Positions 17,386 to 27,319 are shown, counted from the stretch's first letter. The stretch is 64,000 nt of DNA from Streptomyces sp. LUP47B (GCF_001746295.1 NZ_MJAH01000016.1:93178-157177); one strand, 5' to 3'. Numbers and translations: made by a program. The notes: generated by a model from the sequence alone, not told the origin.

Positions 17386-18255
17386 ATGGGACTGCTGGAC
17401 GGGAAGGTCGCCTTCATCATCGGGGCGCCAGCGCGGCCGGGGGCAGAGCCACGCGGTGGCGCTGGTCCGGGAAGGCGCGGACATCATCGCCGTGGACATC
17501 TGCCGCAATCCGAGGCGGTCCTCTATCCGATGGCGACACCGGAAGACCTGGCCGTGACCGTCAAGGAGGTGGAGGCGATCGGCCGCCGGATCGTCGCCTC
17601 CCAGGTCGACGTCCGCGACCTGGCCGCGCTGACCGACGCCGTGGAGGAGGGCGTCGCCCGACCCGGCCGCCTCGACATCGTGTGGCCAACGCCGGCATCT
17701 CGACCCTCGTCCCGACGCTGGAGATGGACGAGCTTGGGACGAGATGATCGAGATCGCCCTGACCGGCCAGTGGAAGACGGCCCGGGCCGCGGTCCCGCAC
17801 ATCATCCGCGGCGGCCGGGGCGGGTCGGTGGTGTTCACCAGCTCGCTGGCCGCGATGTGCGCCAACCCGAACCTGGCGCACTACGCGGCGGCCAAGGCCG
17901 GGGTCGTCATGCTGATGAAGGTGCTGGCCAAGGAAGTGGCCGCGCACAACATCCGGGTGAACGCCATCCTCCCGTCCACCGTGGCGACGGACATGGTCCT
18001 CAACGAACCAACCTACCGGTTGTTCCGCCCGGATGCGGAACACCCGGGGTGGGCGGACTTCGAGGTGGCCACCCGCATGCTCAACAAGCTCCCTACCCCC
18101 CTGTTCGAAGCGGAGGACATCTCGAACAAACCGTCCTCCATCTGGTCACCGACACCGGCCGGTACGTCACGGGAACGACGCACGCCGTGGACGCCGGCTG
18201 CCAGTTCGGCTTCGACCTGGCCATCACCAGCGGCACCGGAGCATCCGGCGACTGA
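17386..18255 (+). pseudogene. Mycofactocin-type SDR with several frameshifts
   Basis: Segments in three frames rebuild one protein of the mycofactocin-coupled SDR family: M-G-L-L-D-G-K-V-A-F-I-I-G-A, D-I-I-A-V-D-I-C-R, V-A-S-Q-V-D-V-R-D-L, V-V-F-T-S-S-L-A, H-Y-A-A-A-K-A-G-V-V (Tyr/Lys pair) and a tail H-L-V-T-D-T-G-R-Y-V-T-G-T. Breaks are near 17430, 17505, 17690-17740 and 18125. Intact relatives oxidise alcohols with non-exchangeable NAD regenerated by mycofactocin. It follows operator B and precedes an intact ABC importer. Decay or base-calling errors are both possible. Confidence 0.8.
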
Positions 18256-18275
18256 AGGGGCTCCGCCCAGTCGTG

Positions 18276-18291
18276 GGGGTTCACGAACCCC
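18276..18291 (+). terminator. Small intergenic hairpin
   Basis: GGGGTTC-AC-GAACCCC between the SDR and the binding-protein gene. It may be a weak attenuator or an RNA-processing stem; no T-run follows. Confidence 0.35.
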
Positions 18292-18324
18292 AAGTTCGCC
18301 GCAGCAGAAAGGACAGAGCATCAG

Positions 18325-19542
18325 ATGACCAGGTTCAGACGTATCTCGCCGGTGACGATGGCCCGGGACAGTGTGAACGGACGCGAGGGCCACGCCCCGC
18401 ACAGGGGAGGGCGCCGCCGCACGCTTGCCGCGATACTCGCGTGCGGAGCTCTGACGCTGGCGGCCTGTGGCAGTTCCACAGCAGACGGGGCCGGCGACGC
18501 GGACGAGTCGGTGTCAGCGGGGGTGCGCAGCGCGAAGGCGACGGTGGAACGGTTCTCGGCCGACCAGTCGGCGATCACGCTCCCCGCGCTCCCCGCCAAG
18601 CCGCCGTCAGGACTGTCCCTGTCCGTGATCGGGTGTCCCGCCCCGGCATGCCAGGTGACCGTGAAGGCGGTGAGCGAAGCCGCGCGGGCCCTGGACTGGA
18701 AGGTGAGGACGACCACCTCGCAGTTCACGCCGGAGAGTTACATCTCGTCGTTCAACCAAGCGTTGACCGACAACCCGAAGCTGCTGACGTACATCGGTGT
18801 GCTGCCGAACTCCACGGTGCAGGCCCAGTTGAAGGCCGCGAAGGAGCGGGGCATAAAGGTGGTCGGCATCTCGCCGGTCGACGCGCCCGGTCCGCTGATG
18901 CCCGGCGCCTACGCGGGGGCGAGCGAGTATGTGGCCGCGGGCAGGCTGCTGGCCAATGTCGTGCTCGCCGACGCCGGAAAGCCGGTCGGGACGCTCTTCG
19001 TGCAGGACCCGATCGCGGACGGGATCTTCGGTCCCGAGGTGGCCATGTACAAGAAGACGCTGACGCGGCTGTGCCCGCGCTGCACGACCACGGATCTGAA
19101 GATCTCCACCGAGAACGTCGGCCGCACCGTGCCCAGCCAGATCGTGAGCCAGCTCCAGCGGGACAGCACGATCCGCTACGTCGTGGTACCCACGGACGAC
19201 TTCCTGCCCGGTGTCTACGCTGCGCTGCAGAGCGCCGGGCTCGTGGACAAGGTGAAACTGGTCGGCCAGACCCCCAACAGGCAGAGCCTGGCCGCTCTGC
19301 GGGGCGGCCAGCAGTTCGCCTCGGTCTCAGTGGAGAACAGCACCACCGGCTGGCGGGCAGTCGACGGGCTGGCCCGCCTGTACATGGGCGTAGCGCTCGG
19401 CGAGTGCTGCACCGCTCCGGCGGGCTGGACGCAGATCTTCACGAAGGACAACGCTCCGGCCGACGACGAACTGTCGCCGCACGGGACTCCGAGGGTCCCC
19501 GGCGATCCGGATGCCTTCCTCAAGGCCTGGCTCGTGCAGTGA
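18325..19542 (+). CDS. ABC importer substrate-binding lipoprotein (ribose/CUT2 type)
   Basis: A 405-residue exported lipoprotein. A basic N-region (G-G-R-R-R-T), a hydrophobic stretch and the lipobox L-A-A-C (Cys near residue 49) mark signal peptidase II processing. The mature part has the type I periplasmic-binding fold, with the motif I-G-V-L-P-N-S-T-V-Q and later V-V-P-T-D-D-F-L-P-G. It delivers a solute, usually a sugar-like compound in this class, to the ATPase and permease encoded next. Start ATG 18325. The solute is unknown; LacI control would allow import and breakdown to be induced together. Confidence 0.88.
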   Translation: MTRFRRISPVTMARDSVNGREGHAPHRGGRRRTLAAILACGALTLAACGSSTADGAGDADESVSAGVRSAKATVERFSADQSAITLPALPAKPPSGLSLSVIGCPAPACQVTVKAVSEAARALDWKVRTTTSQFTPESYISSFNQALTDNPKLLTYIGVLPNSTVQAQLKAAKERGIKVVGISPVDAPGPLMPGAYAGASEYVAAGRLLANVVLADAGKPVGTLFVQDPIADGIFGPEVAMYKKTLTRLCPRCTTTDLKISTENVGRTVPSQIVSQLQRDSTIRYVVVPTDDFLPGVYAALQSAGLVDKVKLVGQTPNRQSLAALRGGQQFASVSVENSTTGWRAVDGLARLYMGVALGECCTAPAGWTQIFTKDNAPADDELSPHGTPRVPGDPDAFLKAWLVQ

Positions 19543-19612
19543 GCCGGGACGGCCGTCACCCCTGCGCTCGCCGACCCGCCGACCCCGGCCGACCTCAGTG
19601 AGGAGTCCAGTG

Positions 19613-21217
19613 ATGCTGGAAAAAGGAGGAGCGGACGTGGAGTCCCTACCCAAGACGGAGTCGTCGGGAGCACCCCCTGCGACCGATGGCGTATCCGGTG
19701 CCGGTTCGTCCGCCGTGCTCGTGGTGCACAACCTCTCCAAGGCCTTCAACGAGAGGCCCGCGCTCTCCTCGGCCAGTCTCGAAGTCCGGGCGGGTGAAGT
19801 GCACGGTCTGCTCGGGCAGAACGGCTGCGGAAAATCGACGCTGATCAAGATCCTGGCCGGCTACCACGCGCCCGACCCCGGTGCCGAGGCCACTGTCCGT
19901 GGGGATCCGCTGAGCCTGGGGGACGCGGGCGCCGCGCACGCGGCCGGACTGCGCTTCATCCATCAGGATCTCGGGCTGGTCGGCGAACTGAGCGCGGTCG
20001 ACAATCTCGCGCTCGGCGAGTCCTACACGACGCACTGGTGGCTGTCGGACCGCCGCGAACGCCGGGCAGCCCACGCCCTGCTGGCCGAGTACGCGGTGGA
20101 CATGGACGTCGACGCGCCCGTTCGGAGCCTGAGTCCCACGCATCAGACGTTCGTCGCGATCGTGCGCGCCCTGCGCGGCGGACTCAGCCGCGGCAACGTA
20201 CTCGTCCTGGACGAGCCGACCGCCGCACTTCCGGACTCCGAGGTACGGCACCTGTTCGGGCTGCTACGCGGGCTGCGGGCCCGTGGAGTGGCCATCGTGC
20301 TGGTCACCCACCGCCTCTCGGAGATCCTCGACCTCGCCGACCGGGTGACCGTGCTGCGGGACGGACACACGGTCACCACCCGCGAGGTGGACGGGCTCAC
20401 TCACGACGCGCTCGCGGAACTGATCATCGGCCGCAGTGTCGAGGCGTTCTATCCGTCGGCGGGCGCACGCCGGACCGAACCGGTGCTGCGGGTCGAACGC
20501 GTATGCGGCGCGGGCGTGACCGAGGCGTCCCTGACGTTGCACCGGGGAGAACTGGTCGGAATCGCCGGTGTGGTCGGCTCCGGCTACGAGGACCTTCTGG
20601 GTCTCATCTTCGGTGCTCGCCGACGTCACGCCGGCGCCGTTCGCCTCGGTGACCTTACGGTCGGCGCGAACCCGACCGCATCGGTACGGGCCGGGATCGC
20701 CTACGCGCCCGCCGACCGCAAACGGCTCGGCGCCCTGACGAGCTGGACCCTGCGCGAGAACATCACCCTGCCGTCACTGCGGACCCGGTTCGCCGGCTGG
20801 CTCAGCGCACGGGCCGAACGGGCCGAGACCGCCACGTGGCTGAACCGCGTCCAGGTGAACGCCGAGCCCGAGAGAGAGTTCTGGACCCTCAGCGGTGGAA
20901 ACCAGCAGCGGGTCGTGCTGGCCCGCTGGCTGCGCCACGACGCGCAGGTGATGCTGCTCGACGAGCCCACCAACGGCGTCGACATCGGTGCCCGCCACAC
21001 GATCTACGAATCCCTCGCGGCGGCCACGAAGAACGGCACGGCGATTCTCGCCGCGTCCTCGGACGCCGAGGAACTCGCGGCGATCTGCGACCGCGTTCTG
21101 GTCATGCGCGACGGCGAAGTCGCCGCGGAACTCGACGGCGACCGGCTGACCGTCGACGCCATCCTCGCTGAGAGCCTCAGGTCCGGCGGGACCGACAACG
21201 ACGAGTGGGGGAACTGA
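19613..21217 (+). CDS. Double ATP-binding protein of CUT2-type ABC importer (RbsA-like)
   Basis: A protein of about 534 residues with two tandem ABC domains. The first has Walker A G-Q-N-G-C-G-K-S-T and Walker B V-L-V-L-D-E-P-T, but its signature is atypical (R-S-L-S-P-T-H-Q). The second has the signature L-S-G-G-N-Q-Q and Walker B M-L-L-D-E-P-T, with a degenerate Walker A (G-V-V-G-S-G-Y-E), the usual asymmetry for RbsA/MglA. ATG 19613 follows AGGAG; GTG 19637 after AAGGAGGA is an equally good start. It stands between the binding protein and permease genes. Confidence 0.92.
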   Translation: MLEKGGADVESLPKTESSGAPPATDGVSGAGSSAVLVVHNLSKAFNERPALSSASLEVRAGEVHGLLGQNGCGKSTLIKILAGYHAPDPGAEATVRGDPLSLGDAGAAHAAGLRFIHQDLGLVGELSAVDNLALGESYTTHWWLSDRRERRAAHALLAEYAVDMDVDAPVRSLSPTHQTFVAIVRALRGGLSRGNVLVLDEPTAALPDSEVRHLFGLLRGLRARGVAIVLVTHRLSEILDLADRVTVLRDGHTVTTREVDGLTHDALAELIIGRSVEAFYPSAGARRTEPVLRVERVCGAGVTEASLTLHRGELVGIAGVVGSGYEDLLGLIFGARRRHAGAVRLGDLTVGANPTASVRAGIAYAPADRKRLGALTSWTLRENITLPSLRTRFAGWLSARAERAETATWLNRVQVNAEPEREFWTLSGGNQQRVVLARWLRHDAQVMLLDEPTNGVDIGARHTIYESLAAATKNGTAILAASSDAEELAAICDRVLVMRDGEVAAELDGDRLTVDAILAESLRSGGTDNDEWGN

Positions 21218-21221
21218 CGAC

Positions 21222-22259
21222 ATGAGCGAAACGACCGTAGCGGCGCCGTCCACCGAGACCCCGCCCAACCATCCCTCACCGACTCCGGCCCGTCGCAGAG
21301 GCAAAGGCCTCGTCGGGTATCAGGTGTCACGCTACGGCGGCCTGTACCTGTGGGCCGCGCTGATCGTGGTGTTCGCGCTGTGGCTCCCGGACACGTTCCT
21401 CACTGTGGCCACCGCTCGCGCGATCGCCGGTGATCAGGCGATCACCGTGATCCTGGCCCTCGGACTGCTCTTCTCCCTCGCGTCGGGTGCCTACGACCTG
21501 TCGATCGCCCAGAACCTCGGGCTCAGCGCGGCGTTCTCGGCCTGGCTGATGGCCGACGCGCAGGTGAACCCGTGGATCGCGCTCCTGATGACGCTGGGGC
21601 TCGGCGCCGTCATCGGCATCGTCAACGGCATCCTGGTGGCTGTCGTCGGCCTCAACAGCTTCATCGCGACCCTGGGCACCGGTTCGGTCCTGGTCGCCTT
21701 CACCGGGATGGTCACCGACTACAACTTCGTGGGCCCTGTGCCCTCGGACTTCCAGACGATCGCGACCTCCGCGCCGGGGGGCTTGCCCATTGTGACCGTG
21801 TACGCAATCGCCGCGGCCCTGATCGCCTGGTACGCACTGGAGCACTCACCGGCCGGGCGGCGCCTGCAGGCGACCGGCGCCAACCCCGACGCGACCCGGC
21901 TGGCTGGTGTTCGCACCGGGCGCTACATGTTCGGCGCCTTGGTCGTCGCCGGGATCGCAGGCAGCCTCGCCGGTGTGCTGGCTGCCGCCAAGATCAGCAG
22001 CGTCTCACCGTCGGTGGGGCTGCCCTATCTGCTGCCCGTGTTCGCCGCGTGCTTCCTTGGCACCACCCAATTCAAGCCCGGCCGTTTCAACGTGTGGGGC
22101 ACCGTCCTCGCGCTTTACCTGCTGCAGACCGGAGTGAAGGGCCTCCAACTCGCCGGTGGCCAGCTATGGGTGACCGACTTGTTCAACGGCGTTGCCCTGG
22201 TAGGTGCAGTGTCGATAGCGGTACTGAGCGAGAAGCGACGGGCGCGGGACACCCACTAG
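21222..22259 (+). CDS. CUT2-type ABC importer permease (RbsC-like)
   Basis: A 345-residue membrane protein with about eight to ten helices. The family features are A-S-G-A-Y-D-L-S-I-A near residue 88, G-I-V-N-G-I-L-V-A, the I-A-T-L-G-T loop, and the cytoplasmic N-P-D-A-T-R-L-A-G-V that contacts the ATPase. It starts 4 bp after the ATPase stop, so the three importer genes form one operon. Sugar importers of this class also carry aromatic or polyol-like solutes in actinomycetes; the cargo here is unknown. Confidence 0.92.
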   Translation: MSETTVAAPSTETPPNHPSPTPARRRGKGLVGYQVSRYGGLYLWAALIVVFALWLPDTFLTVATARAIAGDQAITVILALGLLFSLASGAYDLSIAQNLGLSAAFSAWLMADAQVNPWIALLMTLGLGAVIGIVNGILVAVVGLNSFIATLGTGSVLVAFTGMVTDYNFVGPVPSDFQTIATSAPGGLPIVTVYAIAAALIAWYALEHSPAGRRLQATGANPDATRLAGVRTGRYMFGALVVAGIAGSLAGVLAAAKISSVSPSVGLPYLLPVFAACFLGTTQFKPGRFNVWGTVLALYLLQTGVKGLQLAGGQLWVTDLFNGVALVGAVSIAVLSEKRRARDTH

Positions 22260-22277
22260 CCTCGATCTTTCGTGATT

Positions 22278-22301
22278 GGCCGTCAGCTCTTGTTGGCGGC
22301 C
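22278..22301 (+). terminator. Hairpin after the permease
   Basis: GGCCGTCA pairs with TGGCGGCC with one mismatch, 20 bp after the permease stop. It could end the importer transcript or belong to the end of the neighbouring IS1380; 22302-22419 holds nothing else. Confidence 0.35.
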
Positions 22302-22419
22302 GATTTGCGTTCGGCGGTGTTTTTCGGGTGTGGCGGCGGCCCGACTGTCGCATCGGGTGGGCGCCGGGTTCCACGGCTCCGGTGGGGCGGTGCTACTCGT
22401 AGGGAGGGGAAAGTGCTGG

Positions 22420-23294
22420 TCAGCCGGGGTTCGGAAGGGCTGCGAGCCGCCGGATGGCCTCCGTGATCACATCGGTCCAGGGCCAGTGGCGGGCGAACCT
22501 GAGGTGTCGGCGGCGGGCGGTGGTGAGCAGCTGGGCGACGGCGGAGAGCAGGCGGAGTCGCAGGCGGCGGGGTTCCCAGAGCCGGGCGGTGCCGGTCAGG
22601 GCGAGCATCGGCATCCAGGCCAGCAGGTCCAGGGCGATCTGGACGGTCTCCAGCCGGATCTGGTTTGCGCGCTGTCGTGCAGGGGCAGGTTGCGCAGGCC
22701 GGTGGCACGGGCGGCGCGGATGCGGTCCTGGGCGCGGGCACGCCGGCGGTGCCGCAGCTCCAGCCGGGTGATCTTCTGGCCGGTGGTGTTGGTGGCGAAG
22801 CAGGTCAGCCGCATTCCGTCGGCGTCGGTGAAGCGCAACTGGGCGCCCGGGTGCGGGCATTCCTTGCGGACGATCAGCCGCATCCCCTTGCGCCAGCCCT
22901 TCAGATAGTCGCTGCTGACATCGAGTTCGGCCACCCTCGCACCGTCGCGGACCTCGGCGTCCGGCTCGACGGCCGGTGTCCACGCGGATGCGGGGACCTT
23001 CAGGACGGCCTGGTGGGTGGCGTCGGTGATGGTCATGCCGACCGAGTACGACAGCCACCGGCCGCGGGCGGAGAGCCAGGCCACGAACTCATGGGTGCCA
23101 CCGCCGGAGTCGGTACGGATGAGTGTCCGTCGGCCACGTCGATGGTGTTTGGGCAGCTGGGCCAGCGCGAGTCGAGCCGTGGCGATGTGGTCGGCGGCGG
23201 TGTTGCTGCCCGCGCTGCCGGGTAGCAGCAGGCCCGCGACCGGCTCGCCGCTGCCGCCCCGGCAGTGGTCGACGAAGCCCATCAGCGGAGTGAG
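22420..23294 (-). pseudogene. IS1380 family transposase, truncated and frameshifted
   Basis: The minus strand encodes the DDE core of an IS1380 transposase: L-M-G-F-V-D-H, P-G-S-A-G-S-N-T-A-A-D-H, R-T-D-S-G-G-G-T-H-E-F, then F-A-T-N-T-T-G-Q. Near 22680 the frame shifts and the tail V-Q-I-A-L-D-L-L-A-W-M-P and L-P-N-P-G-stop follows. The N-terminal part is replaced at about 23295 by the end of a group II intron. A second IS1380 copy is cut by the right edge of the window. Confidence 0.82.
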
Positions 23295-23795
23295 GTAGGA
23301 CACCGGCGAGGTTCCCGCGGTGCGGGACCTTTTCCGGTGCCCTCCTCCCGAACCGCCCGTGCGGGTTTTCCCCGCAGGCGGCTCTCCAGCGATCTATCCG
23401 TGTTCCGCAGCCGGTGTCTGGATGCTGGAGTGACAAGTCCGGCAGACCACAAGGGCCTTGCGTCGTTTCTTGAGTATCACAGCGACCCACGAGGGGTGAG
23501 GCTGCCTGAAGGCGGCGAGGTCGGCGAGCTTGCGGATGTGGTGGACGGCAATGCCATCCGTACTTCTGCAAAGCTCGCAGCGACCGGCCAGGAGCCGGGT
23601 GACCAGCTCTTTGGGGCCGGGTGATGCCGCGTGTCGAGGACACGTCCGTGACTACGGCGTTCTCCTTCCGCCTCAGCGGAATACCTCCGAACCGTGCGAC
23701 CAGCGGCTTCCTGCCCGGACGCTCTATGGCAGCCTGCAGTGAGGGGCCACGAACTTTCCGGACAGGCATCTGCCCGTCTATTTCACGCGGCGATT
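23295..23795 (-). pseudogene. Group II intron 3' remnant (maturase X/HNH ORF end plus domains V-VI)
   Basis: On the minus strand, a frame with R-P-G-R-K-P-L-V-A-R-F-G-G-I-P-L-R-R matches the end of intron-encoded maturases. After a frame change comes an HNH endonuclease: C-E-L-C, A-V-H-H-I-R-K-L, L-V-V-C-R-T-C-H. RNA domains V and VI follow the stop, and the intron ends in ...TAC at about 23295 inside the IS1380 transposase frame. The reverse transcriptase and the intron 5' end are missing, lost at the junction with IS630 (about 23800), so it cannot splice. Confidence 0.75.
23350..23384 (-). ncRNA. Group II intron domain V hairpin
   Basis: Read on the minus strand, the 35 bases begin GAGCCGCC, have a GAAA-type loop, a CG bulge and close with GGCGGTTC. 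This is the canonical domain V, including the AGC catalytic triad. Domain VI follows with an inner stem CCCGC/GCGGG. Confidence 0.75.
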
Positions 23796-23807
23796 CGCAC
23801 CTTCTCG

Positions 23808-24636
23808 TAGCAGGAGCTGGCCAAGGGGCCGGTAGCGCACGGCTGGCCGGACCAGACCTGGACCCTGTCACGGATCAAGACCCTCATCGGGCGCCGGTTC
23901 CACAAGAGCTACAACGTGCAGGGTGTTGCCGCGCTGCTCAAGAGGCAGGGCTGCCAGCTGCCGGGCGGTGGAGCGTGACGAGGCGGCGGTGGCTGGCTGG
24001 GTGAAGGAGACCTGGCCGAGCGTGGAAGGACGGTGGCGGCGCTCGATGCCTGGCTCGTCTTCGAGGACGAGGCCGGCTTCTCGATGACGCCGACCGCCCG
24101 TACCTGGCCCCACCGCGGCCGCACTCCCGTCGCGCGCGTGCGGGGCCGCTCCCGCCGCCGCTTATCCGTCGCAGCCCTGGCCTGCTACAAAGCAGGCGAA
24201 CACTCGCGGCTGATCTACCGGCCCTGCCAGGACGCCCGGCCCGACGGACGCAAGAGCTTCTCCTGGAAAGACTACCACGACCTGATCCAGACCGCGCACC
24301 AGCAGCTCGGCGGCCCGATCGTGCTGGTGTGGGACAACCTGAACACCCACCTGACGGCAGGGATGCGCAGCTACATCGCCGAACGCGACTGGCTCACCGT
24401 CTACCAACTCCCGCCCTACGCACCGGACCTCAACCCGGTCGAGGGCATCTGGTCGGTACTGCGGCGCACCACCACGGCCAACCGGGCATTCGCCGACCCA
24501 GAAGACCTGATCACCGCCGTCCGGCGGGGGTTACGCCAGCTCCAGGACCGCCACGACGTCCTCGACGGCTGCCTCACCGGCACCGGACTCGTGCACACCC
24601 CTCCATGACGACATCACGCTTTCAAGGTCAGTAACC
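23808..24636 (+). pseudogene. IS630 family transposase remnant (copy 2)
   Basis: Three frames in order give an IS630 transposase: T-W-T-L-S-R-I-K-T-L-I-G-R-R-F-H-K-S-Y (winged helix), V-A-G-W-V-K-E-T-W-P, then from 24033 the DDE part with W-L-V-F-E-D-E-A-G-F-S, V-W-D-N-L-N-T-H and Y-A-P-D-L-N-P-V-E. The N-terminus is cut by the intron remnant, and frameshifts near 23980 and 24035 break it. Its right side truncates an SDR gene on the other strand. Confidence 0.8.
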
Positions 24637-24639
24637 GCT

Positions 24640-24852
24640 CCTTGGCCGCGGCGACCGCGTCGAATACCTGGTGCGGTCGGCGACGTCCACGCGCAGCGGC
24701 AGCACGGCGTCACCGAACCGGTCCACCAGGTCGCCGAGCGCGGCGGTGTCGCGAGCAGTGGCGGCGACTCTGTCTCCGCGCTTCAGCGTCGCGAGCGCGA
24801 ACTCGCGCCCGAGCCCCTTCGACGTGCCGATGATGAACCAGACCTTGGTCAT
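24640..24852 (-). pseudogene. SDR N-terminal fragment cut by IS630
   Basis: ATG 24852 starts the Rossmann nucleotide-binding part of a short-chain dehydrogenase: F-I-I-G-T-S-K-G-L-G-R-E-F and a V-D-V-A-D-R turn. The frame shifts near 24665 and the gene ends at the IS630 remnant, so the active-site Tyr/Lys half is missing. It was probably the last gene of the MarR-controlled operon running leftward from 29.7 kb. Confidence 0.75.
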
Positions 24853-24968
24853 GATTTTTCCTTCAGGAAGTGAAGGAGACGGCACTACTCCGCCGGGGCG
24901 GGGTATCGCGGTTCGACCCAGTGGTGCTGCGGACTGTGGCGTCCGGCGGTGCCCTGCACCGGCGTCGC

Positions 24969-25898
24969 TCAGCGTTGAGGCGTCGGGTAGCCCTCGTTCG
25001 CGCCGAAGTACTGCTCGACAGTGATCGGTTGGATCGAGGGGTAGCGGTCGTTCATCAGGGGAGGCAGCGGGGCGTCGCCCCGGAGGCTGCCGCGGAGGTA
25101 CATGAGCGGGAGGTAGGCGAAGAAGTTCTGAGGTTCGCTCTCCACCATGTCGGCGATGCGGCGGTCGAGGTCGTCCAGCGAGCCCAGGCGCTCCTTGCGC
25201 AGCTTCTGACCGGTCCCCTTTTCGTAGGCCTCGACGAAACCGTGGAAGTCGAGGCTGTCGCCGGCGACCGGGAGGACCCGGCCGATCGGCTGGTCGTCGA
25301 GGGCCGCCTCCACGGTGTACAGAGCGGTGTCCGCCCAGGTGGTGTACTGCACGGGGGCGTCGCCATCGCCCCAGACGTACGCGGTCTGCGCCTCGGTGTC
25401 GACCATGCGGAGCCAGTCGAACAGCGTGCCCCGGTCGAGGAAGCTGCCGTTGAGAACGCTGACCACCTCGACATCGCCGCTCTCGTCGTCGGCGATCTCG
25501 GCGAACTGGCGACGCCAGTCGGTGGAGAGGATCTGTCCGGCCGGGAGCTTGAACAGGTCGAGGGTGAAGTCGGAGGGGATGAAGCGCCGTACCCCCGCCT
25601 CACGTGCGGCGTGCAGCAGTGCCCGCTGGCCCTCGACGATGACCTCGGGTCCGCCCTGCACGGTCGAGATGACGGTGGAGGCACCGGCGCAGAGCGCGGC
25701 CAGCGGCCCAACGCTGTCAGCTCCGGTCGCCCCCTCCACAATCTGGGCGCCCCTGCGTTCCAGGTCGGCAACCTTGGCGCGGCTCTCGGCCCGGACGAGC
25801 AGCCTCAGTTGCGTGTCTGGCCGTGCGAGGATCCCCTCGGCGATGAGACCGCCCAGGTGCCCGGTGCCGCCGACCAGCGCGATGACCTTCTTGTCCAT
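24969..25898 (-). CDS. NmrA/isoflavone-reductase-like NAD(P)-binding protein
   Basis: A 309-residue atypical SDR with V-G-G-T-G-H-L-G-G at residues 9-17 binding NADP and no usual Y-x3-K. The stretch R-R-F-I-P-S-D-F and the C-terminal region resemble PCBER/isoflavone reductases and NmrA regulators. It may reduce an enone or ether-linked intermediate, or act as a redox sensor. It lies 146 bp after the FAD oxidase on the same strand. Start ATG 25898 with a purine-rich GGAGGAAAT upstream. Confidence 0.85.
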   Translation of the reverse strand: MDKKVIALVGGTGHLGGLIAEGILARPDTQLRLLVRAESRAKVADLERRGAQIVEGATGADSVGPLAALCAGASTVISTVQGGPEVIVEGQRALLHAAREAGVRRFIPSDFTLDLFKLPAGQILSTDWRRQFAEIADDESGDVEVVSVLNGSFLDRGTLFDWLRMVDTEAQTAYVWGDGDAPVQYTTWADTALYTVEAALDDQPIGRVLPVAGDSLDFHGFVEAYEKGTGQKLRKERLGSLDDLDRRIADMVESEPQNFFAYLPLMYLRGSLRGDAPLPPLMNDRYPSIQPITVEQYFGANEGYPTPQR

Positions 25899-26044
25899 GA
25901 TTTCCTCCGGGAATCGATTCTGTTGCGCGTCGGGTGGTTGGGGGAGCGTTCCCGACGCCGGCGTGCCTCTCCGGCTTGTCGGCCTCGGTGCTAGCGCGCT
26001 CTAGTCGGTGAGAGCGGTGAGGTGTTCGCGCAGGATTCCGCCTG

Positions 26045-27304
26045 CTACGCGACGGGGAAGTTCTGGTTGAACACATTCTCCGGATCGACCTTGCGCTTGA
26101 TCTCACGCAGGCGCTGCAGCGTCGGCGGCGGGAAGGCGTCGGTCAGCCGCTGTGGTGAGAACGCCGTCTCGAAGCTGAGGTAGAGACCGTCCAGTGACGG
26201 GCGGACGAACTCCCACGCGGCGTCGAACGACGCCGAAGGACCGGGTGCCACCGCGGTGACCGAGAAGTTCTGGTGCCGGTGTGCGAATGCGGTGGCCTCG
26301 GTGGGGACGTCGTTGACCGCGCCGCCGACCGATCGGATCTGCACCATCGTGCCGTACTGCGATCCGAGCAGTGTCTCGAGTCGTTTACTGAGCGGGCCGT
26401 CCAGGTGGACGGCGAATCCGTTGTGGAGGTAGGCGCCCTGCTGACCGTAGTGCGGTGCTCCGGTTCGGGTCACGACTGAGGCGTAGGGCGTCAGCACAGC
26501 CCGTCGGCCGAGGACGCGGCCGATCTTGAGGAAGGGAGCGAACGCCTGCTCGGCGGCCACGGTGTCCTCGCCGGCGAAGACGACGCTCGCCATGACGACC
26601 TCCCCGCCCCCCATGTACAGGAACGCGCCGATCTCGCGGGGCGCGGCCTCAACGGTCTCTCCCCAGGAACGCAGGAACGGTGCCAGCCGGGGGACGCCGT
26701 AGTGGAAGGTGGCATGGGCGACCATCGGCACCGGCGCGGCGCGGAAGTCCATCGAGGTGACGATGCCCATGTTCGCACCGGCACCGCGCACGGCCCAGAA
26801 CAGGTCGGGCTCCTCTTCCGCGTCGAGGGTCCGTATCGACCCGTCCGCTGTCACGATCCGGGCCGCGACGATGTGGTCGATCGTCAAGCCGTGCGCCCGG
26901 CCCATGAGGCCGACGCCCGCGGTCGTCGCCAGCCCGCCGACGCCTACGTCCCCGGAGTCGCCCGAGCTGATCGCCAGACCCCAGGGATGCAGGGCCCGGG
27001 CCACATCGCCCCAGCGTGCGCCCGGTCCGATGCGGACCAGGCCGTCACCGGCGTCGATCCGCTCGATCGAGCTGAGTTCGCCCAGATCGATGACGGTGCC
27101 GCCGTCGTTGGTGGACACGCTACTGAGGCCGTGCCCGCCGCTGCGGATCGAGAGCGGGCCGCCGGCCTCCCGGGCCCAGAGCAGTGCCTCGGCCACTTCG
27201 TCGGCCGAGCGCGGTCTGATCACCGCCGCGGGTGAGCCAGTCGCGGTGTAGACGTGCCGGACGCCGGGATATCGCCGGTCGTCGGGCCGGATGATGTCAA
27301 GCAT
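26045..27304 (-). CDS. BBE-type FAD-linked oxidase
   Basis: A 419-residue PCMH-fold oxidase. S-I-R-S-G-G-H-G-L-S near residue 58 carries the His that attaches FAD covalently; A-T-T-A-G-V-G-L-M-G-R completes the FAD domain. The C-terminal berberine-bridge segment reads K-R-K-V-D-P-E-N-V-F-N-Q-N-F. The second attachment Cys is not present (G-x-x-G replaced by V-G-G-L-A), so FAD is probably bound once. Relatives oxidise sugars, alkaloids or polyketides. It was directly behind the SDR at 28454-29224 before an IS630 element inserted. Confidence 0.88.
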   Translation of the reverse strand: MLDIIRPDDRRYPGVRHVYTATGSPAAVIRPRSADEVAEALLWAREAGGPLSIRSGGHGLSSVSTNDGGTVIDLGELSSIERIDAGDGLVRIGPGARWGDVARALHPWGLAISSGDSGDVGVGGLATTAGVGLMGRAHGLTIDHIVAARIVTADGSIRTLDAEEEPDLFWAVRGAGANMGIVTSMDFRAAPVPMVAHATFHYGVPRLAPFLRSWGETVEAAPREIGAFLYMGGGEVVMASVVFAGEDTVAAEQAFAPFLKIGRVLGRRAVLTPYASVVTRTGAPHYGQQGAYLHNGFAVHLDGPLSKRLETLLGSQYGTMVQIRSVGGAVNDVPTEATAFAHRHQNFSVTAVAPGPSASFDAAWEFVRPSLDGLYLSFETAFSPQRLTDAFPPPTLQRLREIKRKVDPENVFNQNFPVA

Positions 27305-27319
27305 GACGCCTACTCACTA

